64,000 nt of DNA from Pseudomonas paraglycinae (GCF_021601625.1 NZ_BQHR01000004.1:1-64000), one strand, 5' to 3'; shown: positions 8,400 to 17,932, counted from the stretch's first letter. Program-made: numbers and translations. The notes: generated by a model from the letters alone, not told the origin.

Positions 8400-9224
8400 T
8401 TACTTGCCCGCGTTAATGGTCACATCCTTGATCGCACCCAACTCCAGATCCCACTTCTTCAGAATCGCGTTATAGCTGCCGTCATCCACCATGCTCTGCA
8501 ACGCCACCTTCACCGCCTCACTCAGCTCAGGCTTCTTCTTGCTCACTCCCAGGCCGGTGAACTGCACGGAGATCGGCTGGCCGACCGTCTTGTACATGTC
8601 CTTTTCCTGGGTCTTGAGGTACGACAGGGTTTCGCTGCCCTGCATCGCCGCATCAATGCGGCTCTGGCGCAGTTGCGCACGGGCGTCGGCCGAGCCTTCG
8701 GTGCCGATCACGTTGATTGCAGGTTTGCCGGCCGCTTCACAGTTTTCCTTGCTCCACGCGGCGATTTCCGCCGGGAAGGTGGTGCGGCGGCTGGTACCGA
8801 CTTTCTTGCCGCACAGGTCGATGATCTCGTTGGTCGCCGCGTTCTTCTGCAAGGTGTAGAACTGCGGGCCGCTGGTGAAGTAGTCGACGAAGGTCACGCT
8901 GGCCTGGCGCTCGGCGGTGTCGGTCATGCCCGACAGGACCATGTCCACGCGGTCGGTGGTCAGGGCGTTGATCATTTGCTCGAAGCCGGTTTCCTGCCAC
9001 TTGATCTTCACCCCGAGGCGTTCGGCCAGGGCGTTGCCCAGGTCGTAGTCAAGGCCGGTGAGCTTGTTGGTGGCCGGGTCCTTGAAATCCATCGGCGGAT
9101 AGTTGGGCATGATCGCGACGACGATCTCGCCTTTCTCCTTGATGCTGGCCGGCAACTCGGCGGCCACGGCGAAACCGCAAGACATGAGGGAGGTGAGTAC
9201 TGCTGGAATGACGAAGTTCTTCAT
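8400..9224 (-). CDS. ABC transporter substrate-binding protein, polar amino acid family
   Basis: A 274-residue periplasmic family 3 solute-binding protein. A signal peptide runs to about residue 22 (cleavage near AVA/AELP). The mature domain begins KEKGEIVVAIMPNYPPMDF and has the typical LTGLDYDLGNALAERLG segment. It should capture a polar amino acid or opine-like ligand and deliver it to the permease and ATPase encoded just upstream. The gene lies 39 bp after the ATPase gene and before the REP-like element. The ligand cannot be deduced by eye. The lyase in the same operon makes an aspartate- or arginine-derived compound plausible. Confidence 0.92.
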   Translation of the reverse strand: MKNFVIPAVLTSLMSCGFAVAAELPASIKEKGEIVVAIMPNYPPMDFKDPATNKLTGLDYDLGNALAERLGVKIKWQETGFEQMINALTTDRVDMVLSGMTDTAERQASVTFVDYFTSGPQFYTLQKNAATNEIIDLCGKKVGTSRRTTFPAEIAAWSKENCEAAGKPAINVIGTEGSADARAQLRQSRIDAAMQGSETLSYLKTQEKDMYKTVGQPISVQFTGLGVSKKKPELSEAVKVALQSMVDDGSYNAILKKWDLELGAIKDVTINAGK

Positions 9225-9263
9225 GGACGTTCTCTTATGAGTGTTGTGAAGGCCAAAGGGGCC

Positions 9264-10028
9264 TCAGGTTCGAACGGCAGAAATGAAGCTTTGGGTGCGC
9301 GGGTTTTGCGGACTTATTAGTATTTCTTCGGGGCTTCCAGCCTCCACGATCTGCCCGCCGTCCATGAACACCATGCGGTTGGAAACCTCCCGGGCGAAGC
9401 CCAGTTCATGGGTGACGACGATCATGGTCATGCCGGTCTGCGCCAGATCGCGCATCACCGACAGCACCTCACCGACCAGTTCCGGGTCGAGTGCCGAAGT
9501 GGGTTCATCGAACAGCATCAGCTTGGGTCGCATGGCCAGCGCGCGGGCAATCGCCACCCGTTGTTGCTGACCGCCCGACAGTTCGATCGGGTAGCTGTTG
9601 CGTTTGTCGGCCAGGCCGACCCGGGCCAGCAGTTCCAGGGCTTCTTCGTGCGCCTCCTTGGGCGAACGCTTGAGCACCTGGCACGGGCCTTCGATGATGT
9701 TTTGCAGCACGGTCATGTGCGGGAACAGGTTGAAGCGCTGGAACACCATGCCGGTGGCCAGGCGCTGGCGGGCGATCTGCGACTCGTTGAGTTCGTGCAG
9801 CTTGTGCCCGACCACGCGGTAGCCGACCAGTTCGCCGTCGACCCAGAGGCCGCCCTTGTCGATCTTTTCCAGCTGGTTGACGCAGCGCAGCAGGGTGCTC
9901 TTGCCCGAGCCGGACGGGCCGATGATGCACAGCACTTCGCCTTGCTCGACCTCGATGTTGATGTCCTTGAGCGCGTGGTACTGGTCGTAATATTTGTTCA
10001 GGCTCACGGCCTTGACGATGTTTCTCAT
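9264..10028 (-). CDS. ABC transporter ATP-binding protein, polar amino acid type
   Basis: A 254-residue ATPase of the GlnQ/HisP class. Walker [10 protein letters not shown] is at 37-45, the signature LSGGQQQR at 150-157, Walker B LMLFDEP at 170-176, and the switch histidine in VVTHELGF. An [11 protein letters not shown]-loop is also present. The open frame extends 22 codons upstream. The ATG at 10028 is chosen because GAGGAG precedes it by about eight bases. It lies 10 nt after the permease stop. Together with the permease and binding protein it forms one importer. Confidence 0.95.
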   Translation of the reverse strand: MRNIVKAVSLNKYYDQYHALKDINIEVEQGEVLCIIGPSGSGKSTLLRCVNQLEKIDKGGLWVDGELVGYRVVGHKLHELNESQIARQRLATGMVFQRFNLFPHMTVLQNIIEGPCQVLKRSPKEAHEEALELLARVGLADKRNSYPIELSGGQQQRVAIARALAMRPKLMLFDEPTSALDPELVGEVLSVMRDLAQTGMTMIVVTHELGFAREVSNRMVFMDGGQIVEAGSPEEILISPQNPRTQSFISAVRT

Positions 10029-10038
10029 GTTCGACTCC

Positions 10039-10917
10039 TCAAGAACGCTTGCCGGCGCCGCGAGCGAAACGACGCTCCAGACGGCTTTGACCAAAGGACA
10101 GGACGGTGACGGTGGCCAGGTACCAGATACCGGCGACGATCAGCAGCTCCATGACCCGGGCGTTGGCGTAGTAAATGTTCTGGGCGTTGTAGAGCAGTTC
10201 CGAGTACTGGATGACGCTCGCCAGCGAGGTCATTTTCACCATGCCGATGAATTCGTTGCCGACCGGCGGAATGATGATCCGCATGGCCTGCGGCAGGATG
10301 ATCCGGCGCAGCGCCTGCAGGCGCGGCATGCCGATCGACTTGGCGGCTTCGTACTGGCCGGTGTCCACCGACAGCAGGCCGGCGCGCACCACTTCAGCGG
10401 TGTAGGCGCCCTGGTTGATGCTCAAGCCGAGCAGGGCGGCCACGAACGGGGTCATCAGGCTCACGGTGTCGAGTTCGAACAGACCGGGAATGCCGATGGT
10501 GGGGAAGATCAGCGCCAGGTTGAACCACAACAGCAGTTGCAGGATCAGCGGCGTACCGCGAAACAGCCAGGTGTAGGTCACGGCCACGTAACGCAGGATC
10601 GGGTTGGCCGACATGCGCATGATCGCGGTGATCACCCCGAACACGATGCCCAGCGCCATGGCCAGCACGGCCATGATGATCGTGTTGAACAGGCCCCACA
10701 TGATCGCTTCGGAGGTGAGGAACTGGCCGATGTACGACCATTCGATCTTGCCTTCGGCGAAGGCCCGCACCAGGCCGATGATGGCGATCACAATCAACGT
10801 GGCGAAGAAGATCCGCCCGTAATAACGCCGTGGCACATGCTGGTACTGGGTAATGTCGAACTGGTTTTCCGCCAGTTTGCGCTCCGCCTGGAGTCGTTCT
10901 GCCTGAGTCTGGCTCAT
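10039..10917 (-). CDS. ABC transporter permease, polar amino acid type (HisM/GlnP-like)
   Basis: A 292-residue inner-membrane permease. A cytoplasmic N-terminal stretch of about 35 residues is followed by one hydrophobic helix (about 37-53) and the usual transmembrane core. The EAA loop that docks to the ATPase is clear: [20 protein letters not shown]. The start at 10917 is preceded by GGAGAAACACC; eleven further codons upstream are open but lack support. Only one permease gene is present, so it probably works as a homodimer. It lies between the lyase gene and the ATPase gene. Confidence 0.93.
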   Translation of the reverse strand: MSQTQAERLQAERKLAENQFDITQYQHVPRRYYGRIFFATLIVIAIIGLVRAFAEGKIEWSYIGQFLTSEAIMWGLFNTIIMAVLAMALGIVFGVITAIMRMSANPILRYVAVTYTWLFRGTPLILQLLLWFNLALIFPTIGIPGLFELDTVSLMTPFVAALLGLSINQGAYTAEVVRAGLLSVDTGQYEAAKSIGMPRLQALRRIILPQAMRIIIPPVGNEFIGMVKMTSLASVIQYSELLYNAQNIYYANARVMELLIVAGIWYLATVTVLSFGQSRLERRFARGAGKRS

Positions 10918-10950
10918 GGTGTTTCTCCGTACACTGTACTTTTCGATCAA

Positions 10951-10971
10951 CCCCCTCCCGGTGGGAGGGGG
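10951..10971. other. Intercistronic G/C hairpin
   Basis: CCCCCTCCC (10951-10959) pairs perfectly with GGGAGGGGG (10963-10971) around a 3-nt loop, in the gap between the lyase stop and the permease start. No T-run follows on the minus strand, so it is more likely an mRNA processing or stability element, or partial attenuator, than a full terminator. Confidence 0.5.
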
Positions 10972-10978
10972 ACTCGGC

Positions 10979-12406
10979 TTAGAGGCGGAAGCCCTGGTAG
11001 TTTTCGGTCCACTGTTGCTGCGCGGCGAGGGCGGTTTTCAGGCGGCCGATCTGCTCGCGCACCTGTTGCGGTGCGGTACCGCCCCAGCCGCTGCGGGCGG
11101 CGATGGCGGCTTCCAGGGTCAGGCTGTCTCGCACGTCTGCCGTGAGGCGCGGGTCGATCTCGGCCAGCAGCGCCGGCGAGGCTTCCCACAATTCGAGGTC
11201 GTGTTTTTCGCAGGCCTGCACCAGCGCGCCGGTGATTTCGTGAGCTTCCTTGAACGGCACGCCGCGCACCGCCAGCCAGTCGGCGACTTCGGTGGCGAGG
11301 GTGAAACCCAGCGGTGCCTGACGCCGCAGTTCCTCGACGTTGACGGTCATGGTCGCGACCATCCCGGCCATCGCCGGCAGCACCAGCAGCAGGGTGTCGA
11401 CGCTGTCGAGCACGCCGTTCTTGTCTTCGCTCAGGTCGCGGTTGTACGACAGCGGCAGGGATTTGAGCGTCGACAGCAGACCGGTCAGGTTGCCGATCAG
11501 ACGGCCAGCCTTGCCCCGGGCCAGTTCGGCGATGTCGGGGTTTTTCTTCTGCGGCATGATCGAGCTGCCGGTGGCGTAGGCGTCATCCAGATCGACCCAG
11601 CGGAACTGGCGCGACGACCACAGGCAGAACTCTTCGGCCAGACGCGAGATGTTGATCCCGAGCATGCTGGCGATGAACAGGAATTCGGCGACGTGATCGC
11701 GGCTGGCCACGGCGTCGATGGAGTTTTCGCAGACCCCGGCGTAACCCATTTCCTTGGCTGACTGCTGCGGCTGACGAGCGATCGCGGAACCGGCCATGGC
11801 CGCAGCACCGAGGGGCGACAGCGAAGTGCGCGCGTCCCAGTCCACCAGCCGTTGCACGTCACGCAACATCGATTGCGCGTGGGCCAGCAGGTGATGGGCG
11901 AACACGATCGGCTGCGCCTGCTGCAAATGGGTGAAGCCCGGGCAGATGCTTTCGACGTGCTGCTCGGCCTGATCCACCAGCGCTGTTTGCAGGGCCAGCA
12001 CTTCCACGGCCAGGGTGCGCACGTGGTCACGCAGGAACAGGCGCAGGTCGTTGGCAGTCTGGTCATTGCGCGAGCGGCCGGCGCGCAGCTTGCCGCCCAG
12101 CGCGCCGAGGCGTTCGGTCAGTAGGCGCTCGATGAAGGTGTGAACGTCTTCATCGTCCAGGGTCGGGGCGATGCGCCCGGCAGCGAAATCGGCACCGATG
12201 CCGTCCAGGGCTTCGATCATCGTGCGGGTTTCCTGCTCGTCGAGCAGGCCGGCACGTTGCAGTTCCCCGGCGTGGGCCTTGGAGCCGGCCAGATCGTACG
12301 GCGTCAGGCGGAAATAGCGCTCGGGGCAACGGGACAGGGCCGCCAGGGCTGCGGACGGGCCGCTTTTGAAACGGGCACCCCAGAGACGGTCGGTGGTTTG
12401 AGACAT
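10979..12406 (-). CDS. Argininosuccinate lyase superfamily protein (probably a catabolic C-N lyase)
   Basis: A 475-residue member of the fumarase/aspartase superfamily closest to argininosuccinate lyase. GRSRNDQT (110-117), Thr159-His160 in PGFTHLQQAQP, and the signature loop GSSIMPQKKNP (280-290) with the catalytic serine are all present, so the chemistry should be elimination of fumarate from a C-N bond. It diverges strongly from the housekeeping ArgH of Pseudomonas, which in known genomes lies near hemC/algR. It is the first gene of an importer and catabolic operon under a divergent LysR regulator. Relatives in this branch include lyases for iminodisuccinate and EDDS. The start at 12406 has GAGG nine bases upstream; a longer open frame upstream is not used. 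Confidence 0.85.
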   Translation of the reverse strand: MSQTTDRLWGARFKSGPSAALAALSRCPERYFRLTPYDLAGSKAHAGELQRAGLLDEQETRTMIEALDGIGADFAAGRIAPTLDDEDVHTFIERLLTERLGALGGKLRAGRSRNDQTANDLRLFLRDHVRTLAVEVLALQTALVDQAEQHVESICPGFTHLQQAQPIVFAHHLLAHAQSMLRDVQRLVDWDARTSLSPLGAAAMAGSAIARQPQQSAKEMGYAGVCENSIDAVASRDHVAEFLFIASMLGINISRLAEEFCLWSSRQFRWVDLDDAYATGSSIMPQKKNPDIAELARGKAGRLIGNLTGLLSTLKSLPLSYNRDLSEDKNGVLDSVDTLLLVLPAMAGMVATMTVNVEELRRQAPLGFTLATEVADWLAVRGVPFKEAHEITGALVQACEKHDLELWEASPALLAEIDPRLTADVRDSLTLEAAIAARSGWGGTAPQQVREQIGRLKTALAAQQQWTENYQGFRL

Positions 12407-12567
12407 TTGTTGTTTTCCTCGTCGGTAACGCGAACTGAAATCGGTGTGCATGGCCCTGAAAAATCGTGCCGAACAATCAGCAGACGGAATCAGGCCAAAG
12501 CAGTTTTCAAGAGGGCAGTTGCAAAGAGACAAGAGCTGATCGAAGTGTCAGCTTTTAATATTTGGCG

Positions 12568-12587
12568 ATCAGTGAGTTGGCACTGAT
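12568..12587. promoter_or_regulatory. Candidate LysR operator dyad
   Basis: ATCAGTG (12568-12574) and CACTGAT (12581-12587) form a perfect 7-bp inverted repeat with a 6-bp spacer. It sits in the middle of the 299-bp region between the divergent lyase operon and the LysR gene. Its position is what is expected for a shared operator, but it does not contain an exact T-N11-A core. Confidence 0.45.
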
Positions 12588-12705
12588 GTTCGGGATTTTC
12601 TGGCGGTTGCCAAGGCTGGTTTTCTGTGATCATTATTATTAGCCGGCGATGTTTTTGTTGTTGGACACAGATTGTTGAACATTGCGCCAGAGGTAAATCA
12701 GCATT

Positions 12706-13671
12706 ATGGAAACCCCACTTTCCAATTCCGGAAACCCACCGGTCAAAACCGCTCACCGGGCACCTTTGGCCCTCAGCGGACTGGATTTCAAACTGCTCAA
12801 GGTGTTCAAGGCGGTGGTCGAGGCCGGCGGCTTCAGCGCGGCGCAAAACGAGCTGAACGTGGGCCTGGCCGCGATCAGCAAGCAGATCTCCGACCTGGAA
12901 ATCCGCATCGGCATGCGCCTGTGTACCCGGGGGCGCGAAGGGTTTCACCTGACCGAAGAAGGGCGTCTGGTGTATCAGGCTTCGATTGATCTGTTTGCCT
13001 CGGTCGACAACTTTCGTGACCGGCTTAGTTCGGCGCAGAACGAACTTATCGGCGATCTCGGAGTAGGGGTGATCGACAATACGATCAGTGACGATAATTC
13101 GCCGTTAGTTGCTGCGCTCAGAAAGATAAATGAACATTCGCCGAAAGTAAGATTTCAACTTCAAGCCACCCAGCTGGATGAAGTGGAAAGAAGCGTAGTT
13201 GAAGGGCGCTTGGTTGCCGGAATAGTCCCGGTTTATCAAAAGCGTGAAGAGTTCGATTATTACCCGCTCTATGAGGAACGCTCGCAGGCTTACTGCGCCG
13301 TCGGCCATCCGTTGTTCGAGATGCCGGCGGAGCAGATGGGTGGCAACGTGCTGCAGGATTACGAGTGCATCAACCACCGCTATGCGATCCATCGCGACAA
13401 GCTCAACTTTGCCCGCTACGACAGTTTTTCCGCCTCGGCGACCCAGGTCGAAGCGGTGGCGTTGCTGATCAAGACCGGGCGTTTCGTGGGCTTTCTGCCC
13501 CGGCACTACGCCGCCACGCTGGTGGCCGCCGGGCAGTTTCGCGCGGTGTGCCCGGAGCTGATCCACTTCGACACGCCGTTCAATCTGATCCTGCGGCACA
13601 ACACCGTGCGCAGTCCGTTGGTCAAGGCGTTCGCCCAGGCACTGGGGGTTGATCTCAAGCCGACGGCGTGA
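12706..13671 (+). CDS. LysR-family transcriptional regulator of the lyase/importer operon
   Basis: A 321-residue regulator. The N-terminal winged helix-turn-helix covers about 27-85 (LDFKLLKVFKAVVEAGGFSAAQNELN) and a periplasmic-binding-protein-like effector domain follows from about 110. An unusual 25-residue polar extension precedes the HTH. The gene is divergent from the lyase-ABC-deacetylase-PrpD operon, the standard arrangement for a LysR activator responding to a pathway compound. An AGAGG lies about 12 bases before the ATG, so initiation may be modest. The 13060-13260 segment is visibly more AT-rich than the rest of the gene. Its 3' end overlaps the convergent acetyltransferase gene by 17 nt. 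Confidence 0.9.
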   Translation: METPLSNSGNPPVKTAHRAPLALSGLDFKLLKVFKAVVEAGGFSAAQNELNVGLAAISKQISDLEIRIGMRLCTRGREGFHLTEEGRLVYQASIDLFASVDNFRDRLSSAQNELIGDLGVGVIDNTISDDNSPLVAALRKINEHSPKVRFQLQATQLDEVERSVVEGRLVAGIVPVYQKREEFDYYPLYEERSQAYCAVGHPLFEMPAEQMGGNVLQDYECINHRYAIHRDKLNFARYDSFSASATQVEAVALLIKTGRFVGFLPRHYAATLVAAGQFRAVCPELIHFDTPFNLILRHNTVRSPLVKAFAQALGVDLKPTA

Positions 13672-14182
13672 GTATCAGGCGCATGGCGCAACGTCGCTCA
13701 CCGGGCAATCCGTGAGTGATTTCATCGCGCAATACATCGCGCAGACGTGCGTCCGTGTCTTCGGTGTTCAATAGCGCAAAACCCATGCGTTGATAGAACG
13801 GCGCATTCCACGGCAAATCGCGAAATGTCGTCAGCGTCACCGCCCGAAGTTGCCACAGACGCGCCTGTTCAATCGCCGCCAACAGCAACTTGCGACCGAC
13901 GCCCCGGCCCTGAAAGTGTTGGCTGACGGACAGTTCCTCAATGTGCAACTGTTGGTCGACAGTCACCGCCCTTAAAAAACCTGCAAGTTGCCCGTCGTTG
14001 TTTTCCGCCATCCACATTTCACCCCGTTCAATGGCCGGTAAATGCGCCGAGGCCTGCGGCACGGCGGCATCCGCCAGCCAGGCCAATGAAGGGTCGAGGC
14101 GAAACAGCGCGGCGGCCGAGCGCTCGATGGCGGGGAGGGCGGTGGCATCGGCTGCCAGGGCCTGTCGCACAGTAAAGGTCAT
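13655..14182 (-). CDS. GNAT family N-acetyltransferase
   Basis: A 175-residue GCN5-related acetyltransferase. The acetyl-CoA pyrophosphate-binding motif is QGRGVGRKLLLAAIEQA (about 92-108), preceded by the beta-4 strand LHIEELSVSQHF and followed by FYQRMGF near 130. The acceptor is unknown and may be a small amine or toxin. It lies 36 bp after the ArnT-like glycosyltransferase gene on the same strand and could be the last gene of the extended arn operon, but no functional link is evident. Confidence 0.88.
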   Translation of the reverse strand: MTFTVRQALAADATALPAIERSAAALFRLDPSLAWLADAAVPQASAHLPAIERGEMWMAENNDGQLAGFLRAVTVDQQLHIEELSVSQHFQGRGVGRKLLLAAIEQARLWQLRAVTLTTFRDLPWNAPFYQRMGFALLNTEDTDARLRDVLRDEITHGLPGERRCAMRLILTPSA

Positions 14183-14218
14183 CAGTCAGCGGTCCCTGTC
14201 GAAATCACGTCGCGCAGG

Positions 14219-15838
14219 TTAAGGCGTCAGCCACAGCAACACATAATCGTTTTTGTCGAAACGCCCACTCAAGACCGGCTGCAGCGCACCGAGCGGTGTG
14301 CCTTGCAACGCCTGGAAGTCGCTGCGATCCATCATCAGCCACGCCGGCCCCTTGAGCGCTTCGAGCGCTTGCGTGGTTTCAGTGAACAGCGGTTGCAGAT
14401 CCTGCTCGACGTTGACCATGAACTTGATCGCCTTGGCGTCCTTGCCCATGCCGTGCAGCACCAGCGGCGCGGGTTGCTCGTGGATCCGCGCCAGTGCCGC
14501 CTGGCTGAAGGTTCGCGTGTCATACAGCTGGCGCTCCACCGGCTCGAATACCAGTGCATACGCCGACCAGACCGCCAACACGGCGCTGAACGCGAGGACT
14601 TCGGTTCGCCAGCGCGGCAGCCACAACCGCGACAACGCGGCCAGTTGCAGCAATCCGAGCACGATCATTACCGGCATCAGGTCGGTCAACGTCTGGGGAA
14701 ACCGTCGCTTCGCCACCCACAACAAGACGATCAGCAATGCGGGAATCAACAACCACAATCCCTGCATGCCGATGCGCAGCCAGGCAAACACCCGACCATG
14801 CAACACCTGAAACGGATACGCCGCAATAATCGCCGCCATGGGCAGCATCGGCAGCAGATAACGGGCCTTTTTCGCCTGGGGAATTGACAGCCCGACCATG
14901 ACGATCAACCCCGCCGCGGCGCAATATTGCACCAGGCGCAAGGCCGGGCCGCGTTGCCGGGGCTTGCTCAGCCAAGTGGCCGCGAGTGCCAGCAACGCCA
15001 GCGGATACGCCAGCGCGTAGTTGCCCAGTGAGCTGGTGAAGTAATACAGCGAACCGCTGACGCCTTCGCTGCCGTCCATGCGCCCCATGAACTGCATGCG
15101 GATCACGTCCTGACGAAACGCCGGCCCGCCGCTGACTTCCGCCAGCCACAACAACAGCCCGACGCAGGCCGCCAGCAACAGCGAAGCCAGCACACCGAAG
15201 GTCAACAGGCGCGACCATTGGCGATCCAGCAGGTAGTAACTGCACAGCATGCCGGTCGGCACCACCAGCCCGATCGGCCCGCGAATGCCGAACCCCAGCA
15301 GCAACAGAATGAACACTAGCGGCCAGCGTCGAGCGGCAGCGAAATGGTCGTGGGCATAGCCGAGGTAGAACACCGAAAACGCCACGGCGGCGAGCATCAG
15401 GTCCTGCGACACCGCGCGGGTTTCGCTGATGAAGGTGCTGGTGAGCATCAGCAGCGCGATGCTGACCACCGCCCAGCGCACGGATGCGGGCGCGAGCAAG
15501 CGATACATCAACGCCACGATCACCGCGCCGGCGACAGCGCTCGGCAGCCACGCCGTCAGGCTGTTGACCGTCCCGAACGGCAACGACAACAGCCAGATGA
15601 ACAAGGTCGAGAGCGACGAATAATCGGCGTAAGGCTCACCATAAGTGGTGGGAAAAATACTGGGCCCGTGCCGGAGCATTTCCTGGGCGAACAACACGAA
15701 GCGCGAGTCGAAACCGATGGGCGCCTGCCCGTACACGCCGGCGGTGAACAGCAAAAACGCCAGCAGCCCTGCGATCAGGGACTGCCGGCGCAGGGCAGGG
15801 GTTAAACCGATCAAGCCACGTCCGAGGCGTGTGGCCAT
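14219..15838 (-). CDS. ArnT-like GT39/GT83 family membrane glycosyltransferase
   Basis: A 539-residue polytopic protein of the dolichyl-phosphate-mannose/ArnT superfamily. About a dozen hydrophobic helices are followed by a periplasmic C-terminal domain (about 420-539). The first periplasmic loop contains IGFDSRFVLFAQEML, which carries the acidic residue used by this family; ArnT encoded 2 kb away has [13 protein letters not shown] at the same place. The gene starts inside the 3' end of ugd (28-nt overlap), which ties its expression to the arn operon. It probably transfers a polyprenyl-phosphate-linked sugar, perhaps to lipid A or another envelope glycan, but donor and acceptor are unknown. 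The open frame extends far upstream only because it is antisense-compatible with ugd; ATG 15838 is the supported start. Confidence 0.82.
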   Translation of the reverse strand: MATRLGRGLIGLTPALRRQSLIAGLLAFLLFTAGVYGQAPIGFDSRFVLFAQEMLRHGPSIFPTTYGEPYADYSSLSTLFIWLLSLPFGTVNSLTAWLPSAVAGAVIVALMYRLLAPASVRWAVVSIALLMLTSTFISETRAVSQDLMLAAVAFSVFYLGYAHDHFAAARRWPLVFILLLLGFGIRGPIGLVVPTGMLCSYYLLDRQWSRLLTFGVLASLLLAACVGLLLWLAEVSGGPAFRQDVIRMQFMGRMDGSEGVSGSLYYFTSSLGNYALAYPLALLALAATWLSKPRQRGPALRLVQYCAAAGLIVMVGLSIPQAKKARYLLPMLPMAAIIAAYPFQVLHGRVFAWLRIGMQGLWLLIPALLIVLLWVAKRRFPQTLTDLMPVMIVLGLLQLAALSRLWLPRWRTEVLAFSAVLAVWSAYALVFEPVERQLYDTRTFSQAALARIHEQPAPLVLHGMGKDAKAIKFMVNVEQDLQPLFTETTQALEALKGPAWLMMDRSDFQALQGTPLGALQPVLSGRFDKNDYVLLWLTP

Positions 15839-17190
15839 TGTTGCAAAGGAATCGGCAGGGAGCGCGATTCGCCACGACCCATCGGGAAGTAATGGAAGCC
15901 GTTGCGGGCCAGGCGTTCGGCGTCGTACAGGTTGCGGCCGTCGAAGATCACCGGGGCCTTGAGGCGTTGCTGGATCAGGTCGAAATCCGGCGCCTTGAAC
16001 TGCTGCCATTCGGTGCAGATGATCAGCGCGTCGGAACCGGCGAGTACCGATTCCGGGGTGCCCATCAGCATCAGTTTCGATTCGTCCGGGTACAGATGCT
16101 GGGTTTCCTGCATCGCTTCCGGGTCGAACGCCCGCACACTGGCGCCAGCGGCCCACAGCGATTCCAGCAGAACCCGGCTCGGCGCATCGCGCATGTCGTC
16201 GGTGTTCGGCTTGAAGGCCAGCCCCCACAGGGCGAAAGTCTTGCCGCGCAGTTCGCCCTTGTAGAACGCGTTGATGCGTTCAAACAGCTTGTGCTTCTGC
16301 CGCTGGTTGATCGCTTCCACCGCTTGCAGCAAATCGCTGGAGCAGTGCGCCTCTTCGGCACTGTGGATCAGCGCGCGCATGTCTTTGGGGAAGCATGAAC
16401 CGCCGTAACCGCAACCGGGGTAGATGAAGTGGTAGCCGATGCGGCTGTCGGCGCCGATGCCCTGGCGCACCGATTCGATGTCCGCGCCCAGGTGTTCGGC
16501 CAGCTCGGCGATCTGATTGATGAAGCTGATCTTGGTCGCCAGCATGCAGTTGGCGGCGTACTTGGTCAGCTCGGCGCTGCGCAGGTCCATGAACATGATG
16601 CGGTCGTGGTTGCGGTTGAACGGCGAATACAGATCGCGCATCACGTCGCGCACTTCTTCGCGCTCGCAGCCGATGACGATCCGGTCCGGCCGGCGGCAAT
16701 CGGCGACCGCCGAACCTTCCTTGAGAAATTCCGGGTTGGACACGATATCGAACTGCAACAGGCGCCCGGCCTTGATCAGCGCCTTGTCCAGGTGGGTGCG
16801 CAAGGTGTCGCCGGTGCCGACGGGTACGGTGGATTTCTCCACCAGAATCAGCGGTTGTTCACGATGCCGGGCCACGGCGTCGCCTACCGACAGCACGTAA
16901 CGCAGGTCTGCCGAGCCGTCTTCTTTCGACGGGGTGCCGACTGCAATGAACGCGACCTTGCCGTGCTGCACAGCGAGTTTTTCATCGCAGGTGAATTGCA
17001 GGCGCCCGGCGTCCAGGCCCTCGCGGACCAGGCTGGCCAGCCCCGGCTCGAAGATGCTGACGTGGCCCTGGCGCAGCAGCTCGACTTTCTTCTCGTCGAT
17101 GTCCATGCACACCACGTCATGGCCGACTTCGGCCAGCACAGCGGCCTGCACCAGGCCGACATAACCGCTACCAAACACTGTGATTTTCAT
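15811..17190 (-). CDS. ugd: UDP-glucose 6-dehydrogenase of the arn operon
   Basis: A 459-residue enzyme oxidising UDP-glucose to UDP-glucuronate with two NAD+. The N-terminal NAD-binding motif is [12 protein letters not shown] (4-15). The [10 protein letters not shown] and [10 protein letters not shown] blocks follow, and the catalytic cysteine lies in [14 protein letters not shown]-glucuronate is the substrate of ArnA, which explains its place after arnF; the start overlaps the arnF stop (ATGA) and has GAGGAG upstream. A second, distinct copy is encoded in the exopolysaccharide cluster at 43636-44976, so each pathway has its own supply. Confidence 0.96.
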   Translation of the reverse strand: MKITVFGSGYVGLVQAAVLAEVGHDVVCMDIDEKKVELLRQGHVSIFEPGLASLVREGLDAGRLQFTCDEKLAVQHGKVAFIAVGTPSKEDGSADLRYVLSVGDAVARHREQPLILVEKSTVPVGTGDTLRTHLDKALIKAGRLLQFDIVSNPEFLKEGSAVADCRRPDRIVIGCEREEVRDVMRDLYSPFNRNHDRIMFMDLRSAELTKYAANCMLATKISFINQIAELAEHLGADIESVRQGIGADSRIGYHFIYPGCGYGGSCFPKDMRALIHSAEEAHCSSDLLQAVEAINQRQKHKLFERINAFYKGELRGKTFALWGLAFKPNTDDMRDAPSRVLLESLWAAGASVRAFDPEAMQETQHLYPDESKLMLMGTPESVLAGSDALIICTEWQQFKAPDFDLIQQRLKAPVIFDGRNLYDAERLARNGFHYFPMGRGESRSLPIPLQQWPHASDVA

Positions 17191-17591
17191 GGCGAACTCC
17201 TCAATTCGGGCGCACGGGCCGGACGAGTGTTGATGGTGATGACCCCGAGCATGACCAGCGCCACGCCCAGTGATTTGGAGAAACTGAAGGATTCGTTGAA
17301 CAGCGGAAGGCTGGCCGCCAGCAGGTACACCAGCGCGTAGCTGATGCTCAGCAGCGAATAGGCCCGGCCCAGCGGCAGATCGCGCAGGGCGGCGAGCCAG
17401 CAGAGCATCGACAGCGCATAGGCGAAGATCGCCGCGAGCACCACGGCCAGCGCAACTGAATCGACGCTTTGTACGGACAGCCACTGATCCGGCCGGGGCA
17501 GACGCGTCATGCTCCAGCGCATGCTCAGTTGCGCCACGCTGACCAGCAGCACGCTGGCCAGGGCGAAGAAGATTCCACGACCCTGGTTCAT
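17187..17591 (-). CDS. arnF: Aminoarabinose-phosphoundecaprenol flippase subunit ArnF
   Basis: A 134-residue small-multidrug-resistance-type protein with four hydrophobic helices, starting [21 protein letters not shown]. With ArnE it forms the flippase that moves undecaprenyl phosphate-aminoarabinose to the periplasmic face. The position between arnE and ugd and the ATGA overlaps at both ends support the call. A longer frame upstream is open only because it overlaps arnE out of frame; the ATG at 17591 is used. Confidence 0.92.
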   Translation of the reverse strand: MNQGRGIFFALASVLLVSVAQLSMRWSMTRLPRPDQWLSVQSVDSVALAVVLAAIFAYALSMLCWLAALRDLPLGRAYSLLSISYALVYLLAASLPLFNESFSFSKSLGVALVMLGVITINTRPARAPELRSSP

Positions 17592-17932
17592 GACTGTTGC
17601 CCCAAAAGCGCCACGCCACCGATTACCAGAAATACGCCGAACCAGTGTTGAACGTCGACGGGCTCCTTGAACACGAAGCGGGCGATCAGGGTGATGATCA
17701 CGAAATTGAGGCTGAGCATCGGGTAGGCGATGCCGACGGGCAGGCGCTGCAACACCAGCAGCCACACCAGCAGACCGGTGCCAAGGGCAAACAGGGCCAG
17801 CCACAACCACGGCGAGCGCAGTTTGCGCGACCACGGCAAGCTCGCGCCGCGCCAGCTCTCGACGGCGAATTTCTGCGCGACCTGGCCCAGGCAGGTCAGC
17901 AGGCAGGCGAGCAACAGCAGCCACAGGCTCAT
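17588..17932 (-). CDS. arnE: Aminoarabinose-phosphoundecaprenol flippase subunit ArnE
   Basis: A 114-residue four-helix protein of the EamA/SMR type. It contains the QVAQKFAVE segment after helix 1 and the [14 protein letters not shown] motif in helix 3, typical of ArnE. It pairs with ArnF in the inner membrane. Start overlaps the arnT stop and the stop overlaps the arnF start, each by ATGA. Confidence 0.92.
   Translation of the reverse strand: MSLWLLLLACLLTCLGQVAQKFAVESWRGASLPWSRKLRSPWLWLALFALGTGLLVWLLVLQRLPVGIAYPMLSLNFVIITLIARFVFKEPVDVQHWFGVFLVIGGVALLGQQS

Noticed and set aside
14219-16228. A 669-residue reading frame suggesting a fusion upstream of the ArnT-like protein
   Set aside because: The extra N-terminal part is a frame-shifted reading of ugd; the transferase starts at 15838.
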